Source: Mucilaginibacter sp. cycad4
Lineage (GTDB): Bacteria; Bacteroidota; Bacteroidia; Sphingobacteriales; Sphingobacteriaceae
Assembly: GCF_034263275.1 (NCBI RefSeq)
Contig: NZ_CP139559.1
Coordinates: 3,720,001 to 3,784,000, forward strand
Reading direction: 5' to 3'
Length of the DNA stretch: 64,000 nt
Below, piece by piece: positions 45,572 through 54,084 of this stretch (position 1 is the stretch's first letter; the number at the start of each line of letters is the position of its first letter). The notes beneath the pieces were generated by a model. The model did not search any database and was not told the DNA's origin. It saw nothing but the letters and a program-made list of their open reading frames with translations. A program made the translations under genes and the position numbers.

Positions 45572-46731
45572 CCCTTCTTTTCGTCCTGATATTTGCTACC
45601 CTTGTGGCCCGCGCACAGGATAATAAAGCTGCCGTGGCCGATAGTACCGCTGAACAGCTATACAATGCCGGCGACTGGAAACAACTCATCAGCTTTGTTA
45701 ACAATACAGTTGCCGATAGTCTTGACTCTCCCCCTTTGCGTTTTAAATGCGGATATGCTTACATGCTTACCGGCAACTACAAAGCGGCTATCAGCCAGTT
45801 TGATCGGGTGTTGCATAAAGATCCGCACAATACCACGGCACGTTTGTATGCTTACTACTGCAACACCTATATCAACAATAATAACGCTGCGTTTTATAAT
45901 GCGTCACATTTAGATAAGGAAACCCTGCGTGCCATCAAACTATCACCCTTTGGTGTAACGGATGCAGCTTTGGAAAGCGGTATAAAACTCCCCAATAATG
46001 ATGAGCGTGATAACGGCTTTTTTGAGCGCGCGGGTTTCGGTATCCGGTTATCGTGGCGATTACAACTTGATCAGTCGTTTATGTTTTTCAAGCAGAATAT
46101 ATTCAGATCGGGCTATATTGATTACTTTAACCAAACAGGTAAAACCGACAGGCAGGTTGAATATTATGCTAAAGCCAAATACTCTTTGAGTAAAAACATA
46201 AGTTTACTGGGATCTTACCATTATCTGCATACCAGTTACCGGAGCAATATTTACCAAAGTAACCTTGGCTTGTTAGGAATAAAATATGATACCCGTTATG
46301 TTGATTTGCAGGGTGATATTAACTTTGGAAGGTTGATTGAGAAAACTTTAAAACAATATGATGCCAAAGTAGATTTTTATCCGCTGGGAAACCTGAATTT
46401 ATACACCATAAGCAGGGCATCAATATCGAATTTAAGCGGAGTAACTCATTTCATTTACGGCCAGTCGGTTGGGTTTAAAGTATTAAACAAAACCTGGCTG
46501 GAAACAGCTGCCACTTTTGGCAACCAGGATGATTACCTGGATGCCGACGGACTTTATGTGTATAATGCCATCGACCCTACAAAATTTAAATGCGGTGAAA
46601 GCGTTTTTTACCAGTTAGGTAACCATGCCTTACTGAATTTAAATTACTTTTATGAAAAGAAAACAGACGTTTACCGCACTGTTAACTACAACCAAAACTC
46701 TGTTACGTTAGGTATAACATGGAAATTTTAA
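45553..46731 (+). CDS. TPR protein with C-terminal outer-membrane beta-barrel
   Basis: 392 residues starting 19 bp before the end of the previous gene. Signal peptide (to VARAQ), a TPR-like pair (GYAYMLTGNYKAAISQFDRVLHKDP), then alternating hydrophobic strands with aromatic ends finishing in VTLGITWKF, the closing Phe of an outer-membrane barrel. This suggests a channel or scaffold taking the operon product across the outer membrane. No known family recognised. Confidence 0.75.
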   Translation: MEYRKLTLLFVLIFATLVARAQDNKAAVADSTAEQLYNAGDWKQLISFVNNTVADSLDSPPLRFKCGYAYMLTGNYKAAISQFDRVLHKDPHNTTARLYAYYCNTYINNNNAAFYNASHLDKETLRAIKLSPFGVTDAALESGIKLPNNDERDNGFFERAGFGIRLSWRLQLDQSFMFFKQNIFRSGYIDYFNQTGKTDRQVEYYAKAKYSLSKNISLLGSYHYLHTSYRSNIYQSNLGLLGIKYDTRYVDLQGDINFGRLIEKTLKQYDAKVDFYPLGNLNLYTISRASISNLSGVTHFIYGQSVGFKVLNKTWLETAATFGNQDDYLDADGLYVYNAIDPTKFKCGESVFYQLGNHALLNLNYFYEKKTDVYRTVNYNQNSVTLGITWKF

Positions 46732-47339
46732 AGAAGACATTTATTGCCATTTTTTTATTTGTATTTGCAGCACAATTGCAGGCACAAACAAATGCGGTGC
46801 TTCAAAAAGCTTTTCACAACAGTTATACCAATGAATTAAATAAAAACTACGTTGCAGCCATTGCCGATATTTATCCCTACTATTCGGAAAATAACTATGA
46901 GATAACCATCAGGCTGGGCTGGCTCCATTACCTCAATAAAAACTACACGGCCTCGCAAACTTATTATCAAAAAGCGGTTAACCTCAAACCCGGCGCTATC
47001 GAGGCCAAATTTGGTTATGTAAAGCCCCTCTCCTTTTTGCAAAGCTGGGATAAGGTACTGGAGCAATATCTCGCTATCCTTAAAATCGACCCTCAAAACA
47101 CCCAGGCAAATTATTGGGGCGGCGTAATTTATTATAACCGCAAACAATATGAGCCAGCCATCAAGCTTTTCAGAGCGGTAGTAACCCTTTACCCATTTGA
47201 TTACGATGGCAACCACATGCTGGCCTGGTCAATGCTCATGGCCGGAAAAAAAGCAGAAGCAAAACCTTTTTTTGAAAAAGCACTCATCATTAAACCTGCC
47301 GATGCTTCAAGTACTGATGGACTGGCCCGGTGTAATTGA
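46719..47339 (+). CDS. Exported TPR protein
   Basis: 206 residues, signal peptide to about residue 22 (LQAQT), then at least three TPR motifs such as GWLHYLNKNYTASQTYYQKAV, QYLAILKIDPQNTQANYWGG and KLFRAVVTLYPFDYDGNHML. It overlaps the preceding gene by 13 bp. Periplasmic partner of the barrel protein by position; role inferred. Confidence 0.82.
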   Translation: MEILKKTFIAIFLFVFAAQLQAQTNAVLQKAFHNSYTNELNKNYVAAIADIYPYYSENNYEITIRLGWLHYLNKNYTASQTYYQKAVNLKPGAIEAKFGYVKPLSFLQSWDKVLEQYLAILKIDPQNTQANYWGGVIYYNRKQYEPAIKLFRAVVTLYPFDYDGNHMLAWSMLMAGKKAEAKPFFEKALIIKPADASSTDGLARCN

Positions 47340-47363
47340 GAAATAATAAAACATTTTAATTAC

Positions 47364-47463
47364 GTAGAGACGCATAATTGCGTCTCCCGCATTCAAATTA
47401 CGGTTTACTGACCGTCAATTTAAAGCGGCTTGTCCTACGGTAGACGCAATTATGCGTCTCTAC
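47364..47463. repeat. Perfect 22-bp inverted repeat, 100-bp palindromic element
   Basis: GTAGAGACGCATAATTGCGT (47364-47383, plus CT) is exactly mirrored at 47442-47463, with 56 bp between. It ends the operon side of the spacer and could also terminate transcription. Confidence 0.85.
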
Positions 47464-47484
47464 TTTTTAAAACAACTATCTTCA

Positions 47485-47551
47485 TACGTCGATTTAAATC
47501 CTGCGTTTATCGACACAATCATCCGATGAACTCGCTTTCCGGTTTAATTTT
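47485..47551 (+). promoter_or_regulatory. Predicted LytTR operator plus promoter before the PepSY-like lipoprotein
   Basis: TACGTCGA (47485) and TTTATCGA (47506) are 21 bp apart with CACA after. TTAATTTT (47544-47551), 26 bp on, is a poor box but at the conserved distance. The ATG is at 47609. Confidence 0.6.
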
Positions 47552-47608
47552 AATTAAACCTGTCCGCAAAAGACAGCGCTAATTATCAATTTAAATTAAA
47601 CCAAAAAA

Positions 47609-48505
47609 ATGAAATCCTTTTACGCTTCACTATTGATGCTGGGCACAATAATTGGCCTGGCATCATGCAAAAAGGAGAACGCTTCAAAATCAGCTTCGGC
47701 CAGCGTTTCTTCATCAACCATTAGCTCAACGGGTGCCATAGCTATCAGCCTTGCATCCGGAACCACAACAGACAGTGTTTACATGGTTGGCTGCTACGGC
47801 AAACATGACAAAATAGACACCGTTGCTTTTAGCGCATTGCCTACCGCCATTGGCACCTATTTAACAACCAATTACAGTGGCTATACATTCAAAAAAGCTT
47901 ACACTATTGACAGCGCCAGCATAGTTGTTAACTACATTGTGGTGATCAAGTACAACAGTGCCCTGGTTGGCCTTAAGTTTACTGCCGCCGGTACGTTTGT
48001 AAGCACCCTTGAGCAACGCGAAGGCCGGGACCTTAAAGGACCGGGATGGCACCTGGGCGGCCCATTTGACAACCGTGACGGTAAACACCGCGACACTGTT
48101 GCTATTTCGGCCCTTCCTACTGCCGTTAGCAGTTATTTTTCAACCACTTATCCAACCGATACCTTACTGCATGCATCTGTTACACCTGATAATGTGTACA
48201 TATTGATCAGCAAAAATGGTGTACTGTACTCAACTGCCGTAACTGCCGCTGGCAAACTGGTTAAACGTGTTCAGATAGAGAAACACTATTTGAAACACGC
48301 TGCTGTAACCGAAGCCAATCTGCCGGCCGCTATTACCACTTACCTAACCACTACCTACCCTGGTTATGTATTTGATAAAGCATTTTCAGAAAGCTCTGGC
48401 GGCACCTTACAAGGTTACGTTGTGTTCATTACATCCAACAGTACCAAATACGCTATACTTTTTAACGCATCAGGTACATTTGTTAAAGCCCTGCCTATCC
48501 ACTAA
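47609..48505 (+). CDS. Lipoprotein with three PepSY-like repeats
   Basis: 298 residues; lipobox LASC with Cys about residue 21. Three repeats each start with a VAFSALPTAIGTYLTTNY-like or LPAAITTYLTTTYPGY-like segment and hold a beta-pair ending in a Gly-containing turn (FTAAGTFV, VTAAGKLV, FNASGTFV). This is the PepSY-like/DUF2874 pattern of Bacteroidota. Such proteins are exported and may inhibit or bind peptidases. The promoter carries the LytTR-type element. Single gene with its own terminator. Confidence 0.82.
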   Translation: MKSFYASLLMLGTIIGLASCKKENASKSASASVSSSTISSTGAIAISLASGTTTDSVYMVGCYGKHDKIDTVAFSALPTAIGTYLTTNYSGYTFKKAYTIDSASIVVNYIVVIKYNSALVGLKFTAAGTFVSTLEQREGRDLKGPGWHLGGPFDNRDGKHRDTVAISALPTAVSSYFSTTYPTDTLLHASVTPDNVYILISKNGVLYSTAVTAAGKLVKRVQIEKHYLKHAAVTEANLPAAITTYLTTTYPGYVFDKAFSESSGGTLQGYVVFITSNSTKYAILFNASGTFVKALPIH

Positions 48506-48531
48506 ACATTAATCGATATAGCGCTGTTATG

Positions 48532-48573
48532 GTAAGCCATGTTTTTAACTAAACATGGCTTACTTGCTTTTTT
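48532..48573 (+). terminator. Rho-independent terminator of the lipoprotein gene
   Basis: GTAAGCCATGTTT (48532-48544) pairs with AAACATGGCTTAC (48551-48563), then a T run. Confidence 0.85.
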
Positions 48574-48685
48574 ATTAGCGCCAAAAGCGGAAGGATTAAA
48601 GCTAAAAGCCGGTCTATTATATATTTCTTCAAATCAATTCCGCACAACGTAATCAGGCTTTAAGCCTTCGGCTTTTCGCTTTCTG

Positions 48686-50221
48686 CTAATTAGCGGTTAA
48701 AGCCACCGGCGCCAACTGCCGTGGGGCACCATCCGGGCCAACCGCAATAATGTTATCAAAAATCACATGCGAGCCCGGTTTGATACTGCTGAGCGAAGCC
48801 TGCATTTCGTTGCTTAAAGCATTCCCCGAAGTAACCTGAACCGATGCGCTTTCGCGCGGGTTGGCAATGATCAAACTGAAGCGGGTTATTTTAAAACGTG
48901 CATCAAAGTCAAAATTGTCCAGTGTGGCGTAAATGGCGTCCTGAGCTTTTAGAGCTACGGTTGGTACTCCCCCGCCTGATCTGCCCGAAAATTTGGCGAT
49001 GGGGTCAGGGATCCGTTTAGCCCTGAACTGCGTACGGCTCAGCACCTCTGTTTTACCGGGAAAGATCTCGGCCGATACCGTTACAGTTACCATACCCGGA
49101 CTGGTTACCCTCGCCACATACTTACCGGAAGTTCCGTTTAACGAACCCGCAGAAATACCTATCCTGATATTTTTTGACGGGATTCCGGGCACCGAAACGG
49201 ATACCGGATTATCTACGCCGATATAAAAAACATTCATTTTATCGGGCGACACCACTGCCGATGGCCGGGCAACCATATATTGCTGCTCGGGCGTGGTGTA
49301 GGTTTTTATGCTCCCGTCTGTTTGTTTTACTTTGATGGTACCCTTCCAGCTAAAAACACCTTCCCTGTCGGTTGAAGCATTATATACGCCCCTGCCATCG
49401 GTAACACTGATCGGGCTGCCTCCAACTTCCATTTGCGGAGTTGAGCGGGAATCATAGGCGGTTAAAAAAACCTGTGCCTTGTAAGGCTGCCCCTGGATGA
49501 GATATGAAGTTGGCGCTACGGCTACTGCTTCAAACTTATCCAGGTTCACGATAGCCCTGTCCATTTTACCCAGGATCTTTTTCACTACCTCCGATTCGGC
49601 ATTTTTGTTATCAGCCTGTATTTTTGAAAGTATGGTAAAATCGGCCGTCACCGGCACACCTTCACCAAAATTCAATTCCTCCCAGGTTTTAGCGCTTCCG
49701 TTGTGTTTAACAGGATCATTAGCATTCAATGTAAATGACACGGAACTGCTATCCTCTTTACCAAGCAACAGTTTCAGCTTTTCGCGGATATCATTGATCT
49801 TTTCTTTGAGCGCCTTAGCCCGTTTTTTGTTGATCATCACATTGTAACCAATATCGAGGTTGTCCCGCTCCTTTAAATCGCCGGTAAGCTCATCATAGCC
49901 CGAGCTTTGAGTGATCAGCTCATTTTTGATCTTCGTAATGAGGTCGTTTAACTCCGCACTTACCCGTTGGGCCGCTTTTGCCTTTTGATAGATCGGGGCC
50001 GCCCTTTCGGGCGATTCCTTAAGCCGGGTTTGTTCAAATGCTGTAAACAATTGCTGCACCGAATTACCAACGTTAGCCGCCGAAGCAGTTAAGCTATCGT
50101 TGATGGTTTTAAAGGCATCTAAAATAGATGAAGATACATTTAACGCCAGCATTGCCAACAGTACCAGGTACATGATATTGATCATTTTTTGCCTGGTAGT
50201 TTCCTTTCCTGCAATAGCCAT
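48686..50221 (-). CDS. gldM: Type IX secretion/gliding motor protein GldM
   Basis: 511 residues. One transmembrane helix near the N-terminus (about 14-32) is preceded by TTRQKMINIMYLVLLAMLALNVSS, the GldM signature. A long periplasmic part follows with the four-domain E-set architecture expected (STPQMEVGGSPISVTDGRG, VDNPVSVSVPGIPSKN). GldM spans from the GldL ring to the outer membrane complex and transmits motor force. Last gene of the leftward gld operon. Confidence 0.95.
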   Translation of the reverse strand: MAIAGKETTRQKMINIMYLVLLAMLALNVSSSILDAFKTINDSLTASAANVGNSVQQLFTAFEQTRLKESPERAAPIYQKAKAAQRVSAELNDLITKIKNELITQSSGYDELTGDLKERDNLDIGYNVMINKKRAKALKEKINDIREKLKLLLGKEDSSSVSFTLNANDPVKHNGSAKTWEELNFGEGVPVTADFTILSKIQADNKNAESEVVKKILGKMDRAIVNLDKFEAVAVAPTSYLIQGQPYKAQVFLTAYDSRSTPQMEVGGSPISVTDGRGVYNASTDREGVFSWKGTIKVKQTDGSIKTYTTPEQQYMVARPSAVVSPDKMNVFYIGVDNPVSVSVPGIPSKNIRIGISAGSLNGTSGKYVARVTSPGMVTVTVSAEIFPGKTEVLSRTQFRAKRIPDPIAKFSGRSGGGVPTVALKAQDAIYATLDNFDFDARFKITRFSLIIANPRESASVQVTSGNALSNEMQASLSSIKPGSHVIFDNIIAVGPDGAPRQLAPVALTAN

Positions 50222-50272
50222 TTCTTTATCTGATTAAAATTTATACTAAACCATTAATACCTGGCCCTGCAA

Positions 50273-51070
50273 TTACACACGCGGCTGGTTCATCGCCGAA
50301 AGCATATTGGCATAAAAAACGTTCAGTGCCGATATATTTTTGGCCAGTTTGTTAACCTCGTCCTTAAACTGCCTGCTGTCATCGGCCGATTCATTGAGGT
50401 TTTGCAGCGTTTTGCTTAGCCCGTGGTAAAAATTATTTACCTGTTTCAGGTTTTCATCGGCCCCCTTCAGTTCCGACTCGTAAAGGGCATTGAGCTGTAC
50501 CAGGTTACCGGTAAGCTTTGCCACCTGTAACTGGTAGGCGTTGGTATCGGCCCGGCTATCAGCCATAGCCGACAGGCCCGATGTAGCCCGCTCAAAAGCT
50601 ATCCCAAACAAATCGAATTTAGAAGCCGCCTGCTTTAGCTTTACCGAAAACTCATCGGTACCTAATGAAACATCGGCAATGGTATTGATACGGTCAACCT
50701 TTTCGGCAAACACTTTCAAGCCTTCACCAAGCCTGCTGATGCTTAGCTCGTTCAGGTCAGCATCAGTTAAAAGCTTATCAAGCGCAGCGGTTTGGCCCCC
50801 TGCTACAGGCATCATCCGCGACTTATTTACCGGCCCTCCCTCATAATCAACAGCCAGTTCGGGGTATACCCTTTCCCATTCGGGCTCCTGTGCCGGCGGG
50901 AAAAAACCGAGAGTAAAAAACAGCATGGCCTCAACTGTAAGTCCTAAGCCTATCATATAAGTACCGGCCTGGCCTCCCCAGTGGTTAATTTTAAACATAG
51001 CACCAAGGATTACGATACTGGCGCCCCATGATATGGCTACGTGCAGCCAGTTAATTTTGATCTTTTTCAT
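50273..51070 (-). CDS. gldL: Type IX secretion/gliding motor protein GldL
   Basis: 265 residues. Two N-terminal helices bear Lys27 and His30 near the first (AMFKINHWGGQAG) and Glu47 in the second (TVEAMLFF), the charged residues expected for the proton-driven GldL motor. A cytoplasmic coiled-coil-like part follows. It lies 51 bp before gldM on the same strand. Confidence 0.95.
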   Translation of the reverse strand: MKKIKINWLHVAISWGASIVILGAMFKINHWGGQAGTYMIGLGLTVEAMLFFTLGFFPPAQEPEWERVYPELAVDYEGGPVNKSRMMPVAGGQTAALDKLLTDADLNELSISRLGEGLKVFAEKVDRINTIADVSLGTDEFSVKLKQAASKFDLFGIAFERATSGLSAMADSRADTNAYQLQVAKLTGNLVQLNALYESELKGADENLKQVNNFYHGLSKTLQNLNESADDSRQFKDEVNKLAKNISALNVFYANMLSAMNQPRV

Positions 51071-51096
51071 TTTCTTAATATTTAAAGGTTAATCAA

Positions 51097-51723
51097 TTAA
51101 AATCGGTAGTAAAGCGTAACCGCGGCGTTCATCCCCGGCAATAATCCGCGCAGGCCGCTGCTCACTTTTTGAGCTTTATCGTCATAGGTTGATGTGGCCG
51201 AACTTGTGGGAATAAAAAACCCAAAATCAGTACGGAGGCCTATATTGTGGCCCAAGCGCATGTTGCCCAAACCTGTACCTATATAGGGCCGCAGTTTTGA
51301 CATGTAGATATAATAATTGGGGGTTGTGCCCGCTCCCTCACGGTACAGTGTATTGTTAAAATAGTAGCTGATCCCGGCCGAAACATACCATTTGCGCGAG
51401 AGCCAGTCGGTATTGCCATACATCGGCTGCCAGTCGACAATGCCATAAACTGATGTGCGGTTAAGGTTAAGATCGCGGCCGTTATACTGCACAGTGATAT
51501 CGGGTACGGTGTTAAATCCTACGCTGGCATTAAACATTCTGCCAAAAGCTGATGTTCCCTGGATGCCTATTCCCTGTGTGCCCAATTGCAGGCCTATTGA
51601 ATTTTTGGGAAAAGCGCTGTATTCGGGTAATACCTGTGCGCTTGCCCTGCCGCAGTAGCCCAAAAAACCTACAAACAGCATCCACCACATAAAATCTTTC
51701 AATAATCTGATTTGCGTTGTCAT
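51097..51723 (-). CDS. Outer-membrane beta-barrel protein inserted in the gld operon
   Basis: 208 residues. A signal peptide (cut near SAQ) is followed by repeated amphipathic strands and a C-terminal Phe (AAVTLYYRF), as in outer-membrane barrels. It overlaps gldN by four bases (stop of gldN and start here) and precedes gldL by 26 bp. I do not recognise a gld or spr family; the position suggests a role in the type IX complex or in its anchoring. Confidence 0.75.
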   Translation of the reverse strand: MTTQIRLLKDFMWWMLFVGFLGYCGRASAQVLPEYSAFPKNSIGLQLGTQGIGIQGTSAFGRMFNASVGFNTVPDITVQYNGRDLNLNRTSVYGIVDWQPMYGNTDWLSRKWYVSAGISYYFNNTLYREGAGTTPNYYIYMSKLRPYIGTGLGNMRLGHNIGLRTDFGFFIPTSSATSTYDDKAQKVSSGLRGLLPGMNAAVTLYYRF

Positions 51724-52628
51724 GGCTTTTCCTCCTTATTAGTTTGAGTTTGATTAACCAGGTTCTTATCATTAATTCCCCATGGATTTTTCCAGATGTT
51801 CTTTTTCAGGTCGGCAATTTTTTGTTGCAGCTTAATAGCTTCGGGGCTACCGGGATCAAGCTGCCCGCTTTCTGCATTGCCCGGCGAGAATTGCCTGATG
51901 AGGTAGGCTGAGAATTTTTGCTGCATAAAAACGTCATCGAGCGTAACATCAAAAATTCCTTTATCCGGCTCGCTCACATCCTCCTGCACCAATGCAAAGC
52001 GTAACTGTGGAAAGTAGAGCCAGAATGCCGGTGCCGACGACATGTTTGCAGGCAGATCGGCAGAGCCGGTGATATTCATCATGGGCGCGAGGCCTACAAT
52101 GCGCGTATCTACCTTGCCCCGCTGCCTGTCGAAATAAACATCCTCTTCAATCCTGAAGCGGGTTATCCTATCTGGATTGAAATCGTTAAGCACCATTTTC
52201 GACGAGATCTGGTTGCCGTCCTTATCAAACTTGGGTACCAGTACCGAATCGGTAAAGCGCATCGATCCCTGTTTGGCGGTCAGCTTCTTTTTAAAATCGT
52301 CCTTTTCATAAGGTGTAAGCTTACCTTTCATTAGTCCTTTCATGATGGCTTCCATCAATGAATGACCGGGGATGGACAATATAGCGTTCGAGCTGTCGGC
52401 CAGATCAATAACCCGCCAGATCCTGGCATACATCCTGATATTTGCCGGATTGGTTTTAGGATATGGAAACGGCCTTGCCTTACTCAGATCGGCCTTTTGC
52501 AGATAGCTGTCAAACGAGGGCAGCGTATCAGTTACCGAGCTATCCGGCAGTGCCTGGGCAAAATTTTTATGAATGCAGGTCCCCATAAGCAGTAGGACTA
52601 CTGCAGTTACTTTTTTTAACATGTTCAT
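51720..52628 (-). CDS. gldN: Type IX secretion protein GldN
   Basis: 302 residues with a signal peptide. RIWRVIDLADSSNAIL, KGLMKGKLTPYEKDDFKKKL, FRIEEDVYFDRQRGKVDTRIVGLAPM and WLYFPQLRFAL are GldN/PorN features. GldN forms rings in the periplasm with GldK. It starts five bases after the gldK stop; its end overlaps the start of the barrel gene. Confidence 0.93.
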   Translation of the reverse strand: MNMLKKVTAVVLLLMGTCIHKNFAQALPDSSVTDTLPSFDSYLQKADLSKARPFPYPKTNPANIRMYARIWRVIDLADSSNAILSIPGHSLMEAIMKGLMKGKLTPYEKDDFKKKLTAKQGSMRFTDSVLVPKFDKDGNQISSKMVLNDFNPDRITRFRIEEDVYFDRQRGKVDTRIVGLAPMMNITGSADLPANMSSAPAFWLYFPQLRFALVQEDVSEPDKGIFDVTLDDVFMQQKFSAYLIRQFSPGNAESGQLDPGSPEAIKLQQKIADLKKNIWKNPWGINDKNLVNQTQTNKEEKP

Positions 52629-52633
52629 GATTG

Positions 52634-53923
52634 TTACTTTTTAGTGTATTTCCTGGTTTTAACCTGCTCGCCGGTGAGTTCAAAGGCAGACATTACGCAG
52701 CGGAAGCCTATGTAGGAATGAGCGGCCTCCTGGTCTTCAAAACTACGGGTGTCTGTATTCAGCATTTCGCCATTGTCTTTCCATGATCCCCCGCGCACTA
52801 CCTTTCGGCGCATCAGCATGGCATCCTTACTGGTTGCATCGTACAGCAAAGCCGGGTTAAGGTCGTTCACCAGTTGTGATGAAGAAGGACTGTAGGCATC
52901 AAGTGTCCACTCAGATACATTGCCCGCCATGTTATAAATACCGAAAGCGTTGGGCGTATACGAAGTAACGGGAAGTGTAAATGTCGATCCATCGCTGGCG
53001 TAACTGCCCTCGCCCTGTTTAAAATTGAGCGAAAGCTGCTCCTTGCCTGTTGCCCTATCAATGGTAGTTTTCACCGTATGATCGGTAGTATCATTAGGGT
53101 TCGGCTTTGCTTCAGCAGCAAATTGCCATTGCGCTTCGGTAGGCAAACTAAAGCTAAGTTTGAAATTGCGCAGGTTGGGATTGTTCTTGATCATGAGCCT
53201 GAGCTGGGTACCACGCCAGTCGGCATAAGCCCTGGCCTGTTTCCAGGTTACGCCAACTACCGGATTGTACTCGTAGATCTTGTTGGTGAAGTAATTGGCA
53301 TCCATAACCGTCATTTGGGCATTAGGAAAATCTGCCGACCATACCGCCTCATGAGGATAAACACTTACAGTATCCATCATGTACTCATTGTTTTTAACCC
53401 CATCCATCCTGATGTAGTAAAACCGGTAAACAACAAGCTCCGGATTAGGCACCCGCACGCCGTTAATCATCGTCATCATCGGAGCCAGCTTCTCTTTAAC
53501 TTCGGGCGGGGCCTTTTTCCAGAGGGGGGAAATCTTGTTAACCTTGCTCCAATCTATCAGCCTTTGTTCTTTACCTGTACTTCCTACGGTTGCGCCTGTT
53601 GCGGGCATAAAAAAGGAATCGTCATGGAGATAGTCGGTAATGGCTACCGAATCGGCAACCCAGTTTACAAAAGCCTGGTACTGCTTGTTGGTTACCTCGG
53701 TTTTATCAATAAAAAAGGCGCTAACGCTTACCTTGCGTTGTTCGGCCTTGTCATCGTTCAGCATTTTATACATGAACGTTCCCGACGGAATGTAAACCAT
53801 CCCTTGCGGTGGGATAAGCCGTTTTACAGAAACAGCGCGTGTTCTGGGTGTATTATAAATACTTGGCTGGCAGGCGCTGAGCATCAGCAGCAGCAATCCT
53901 GTTATTGGAACAGACGATCTCAT
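52634..53923 (-). CDS. gldK: Type IX secretion lipoprotein GldK
   Basis: 429 residues. Lipobox LLMLSAC with Cys about residue 18, then a formylglycine-generating-enzyme-like domain: MVYIPSGTFMYK, FFIDKTEVTNKQYQAFVNWV, LPTEAQWQFAAEAKP, GNVSEWTLDAYS and RRKVVRGGSWKDNGEM. GldK is the lipoprotein of the GldKN ring. First gene of the operon. Its promoter region (54001-54068) has the LytTR-type element. Confidence 0.94.
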   Translation of the reverse strand: MRSSVPITGLLLLMLSACQPSIYNTPRTRAVSVKRLIPPQGMVYIPSGTFMYKMLNDDKAEQRKVSVSAFFIDKTEVTNKQYQAFVNWVADSVAITDYLHDDSFFMPATGATVGSTGKEQRLIDWSKVNKISPLWKKAPPEVKEKLAPMMTMINGVRVPNPELVVYRFYYIRMDGVKNNEYMMDTVSVYPHEAVWSADFPNAQMTVMDANYFTNKIYEYNPVVGVTWKQARAYADWRGTQLRLMIKNNPNLRNFKLSFSLPTEAQWQFAAEAKPNPNDTTDHTVKTTIDRATGKEQLSLNFKQGEGSYASDGSTFTLPVTSYTPNAFGIYNMAGNVSEWTLDAYSPSSSQLVNDLNPALLYDATSKDAMLMRRKVVRGGSWKDNGEMLNTDTRSFEDQEAAHSYIGFRCVMSAFELTGEQVKTRKYTKK

Positions 53924-54000
53924 TCGACAATTAATTAAGAATTAGTTAAGTCAGAATGATTTCATATAATGATTATTGATTGAGTTGGTTAAACAATGAT

Positions 54001-54068
54001 CAAATATGAATGAAGGCGCTGTTAAGAAGTGCTATGTGTCGATAAAGCATTCCATATTATCGATGAAC
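54001..54068 (-). promoter_or_regulatory. Predicted LytTR operator plus promoter of the gld operon
   Basis: Read toward gldK, TTCATCGA (54067-54060) and TTTATCGA (54046-54039) are 21 bp apart, with CACA following. CATATTTG (54008-54001) starts 26 bp after that. The gldK ATG is at 53923. Confidence 0.7.
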
Positions 54069-54084
54069 CGTTATTTTAAGCGGT

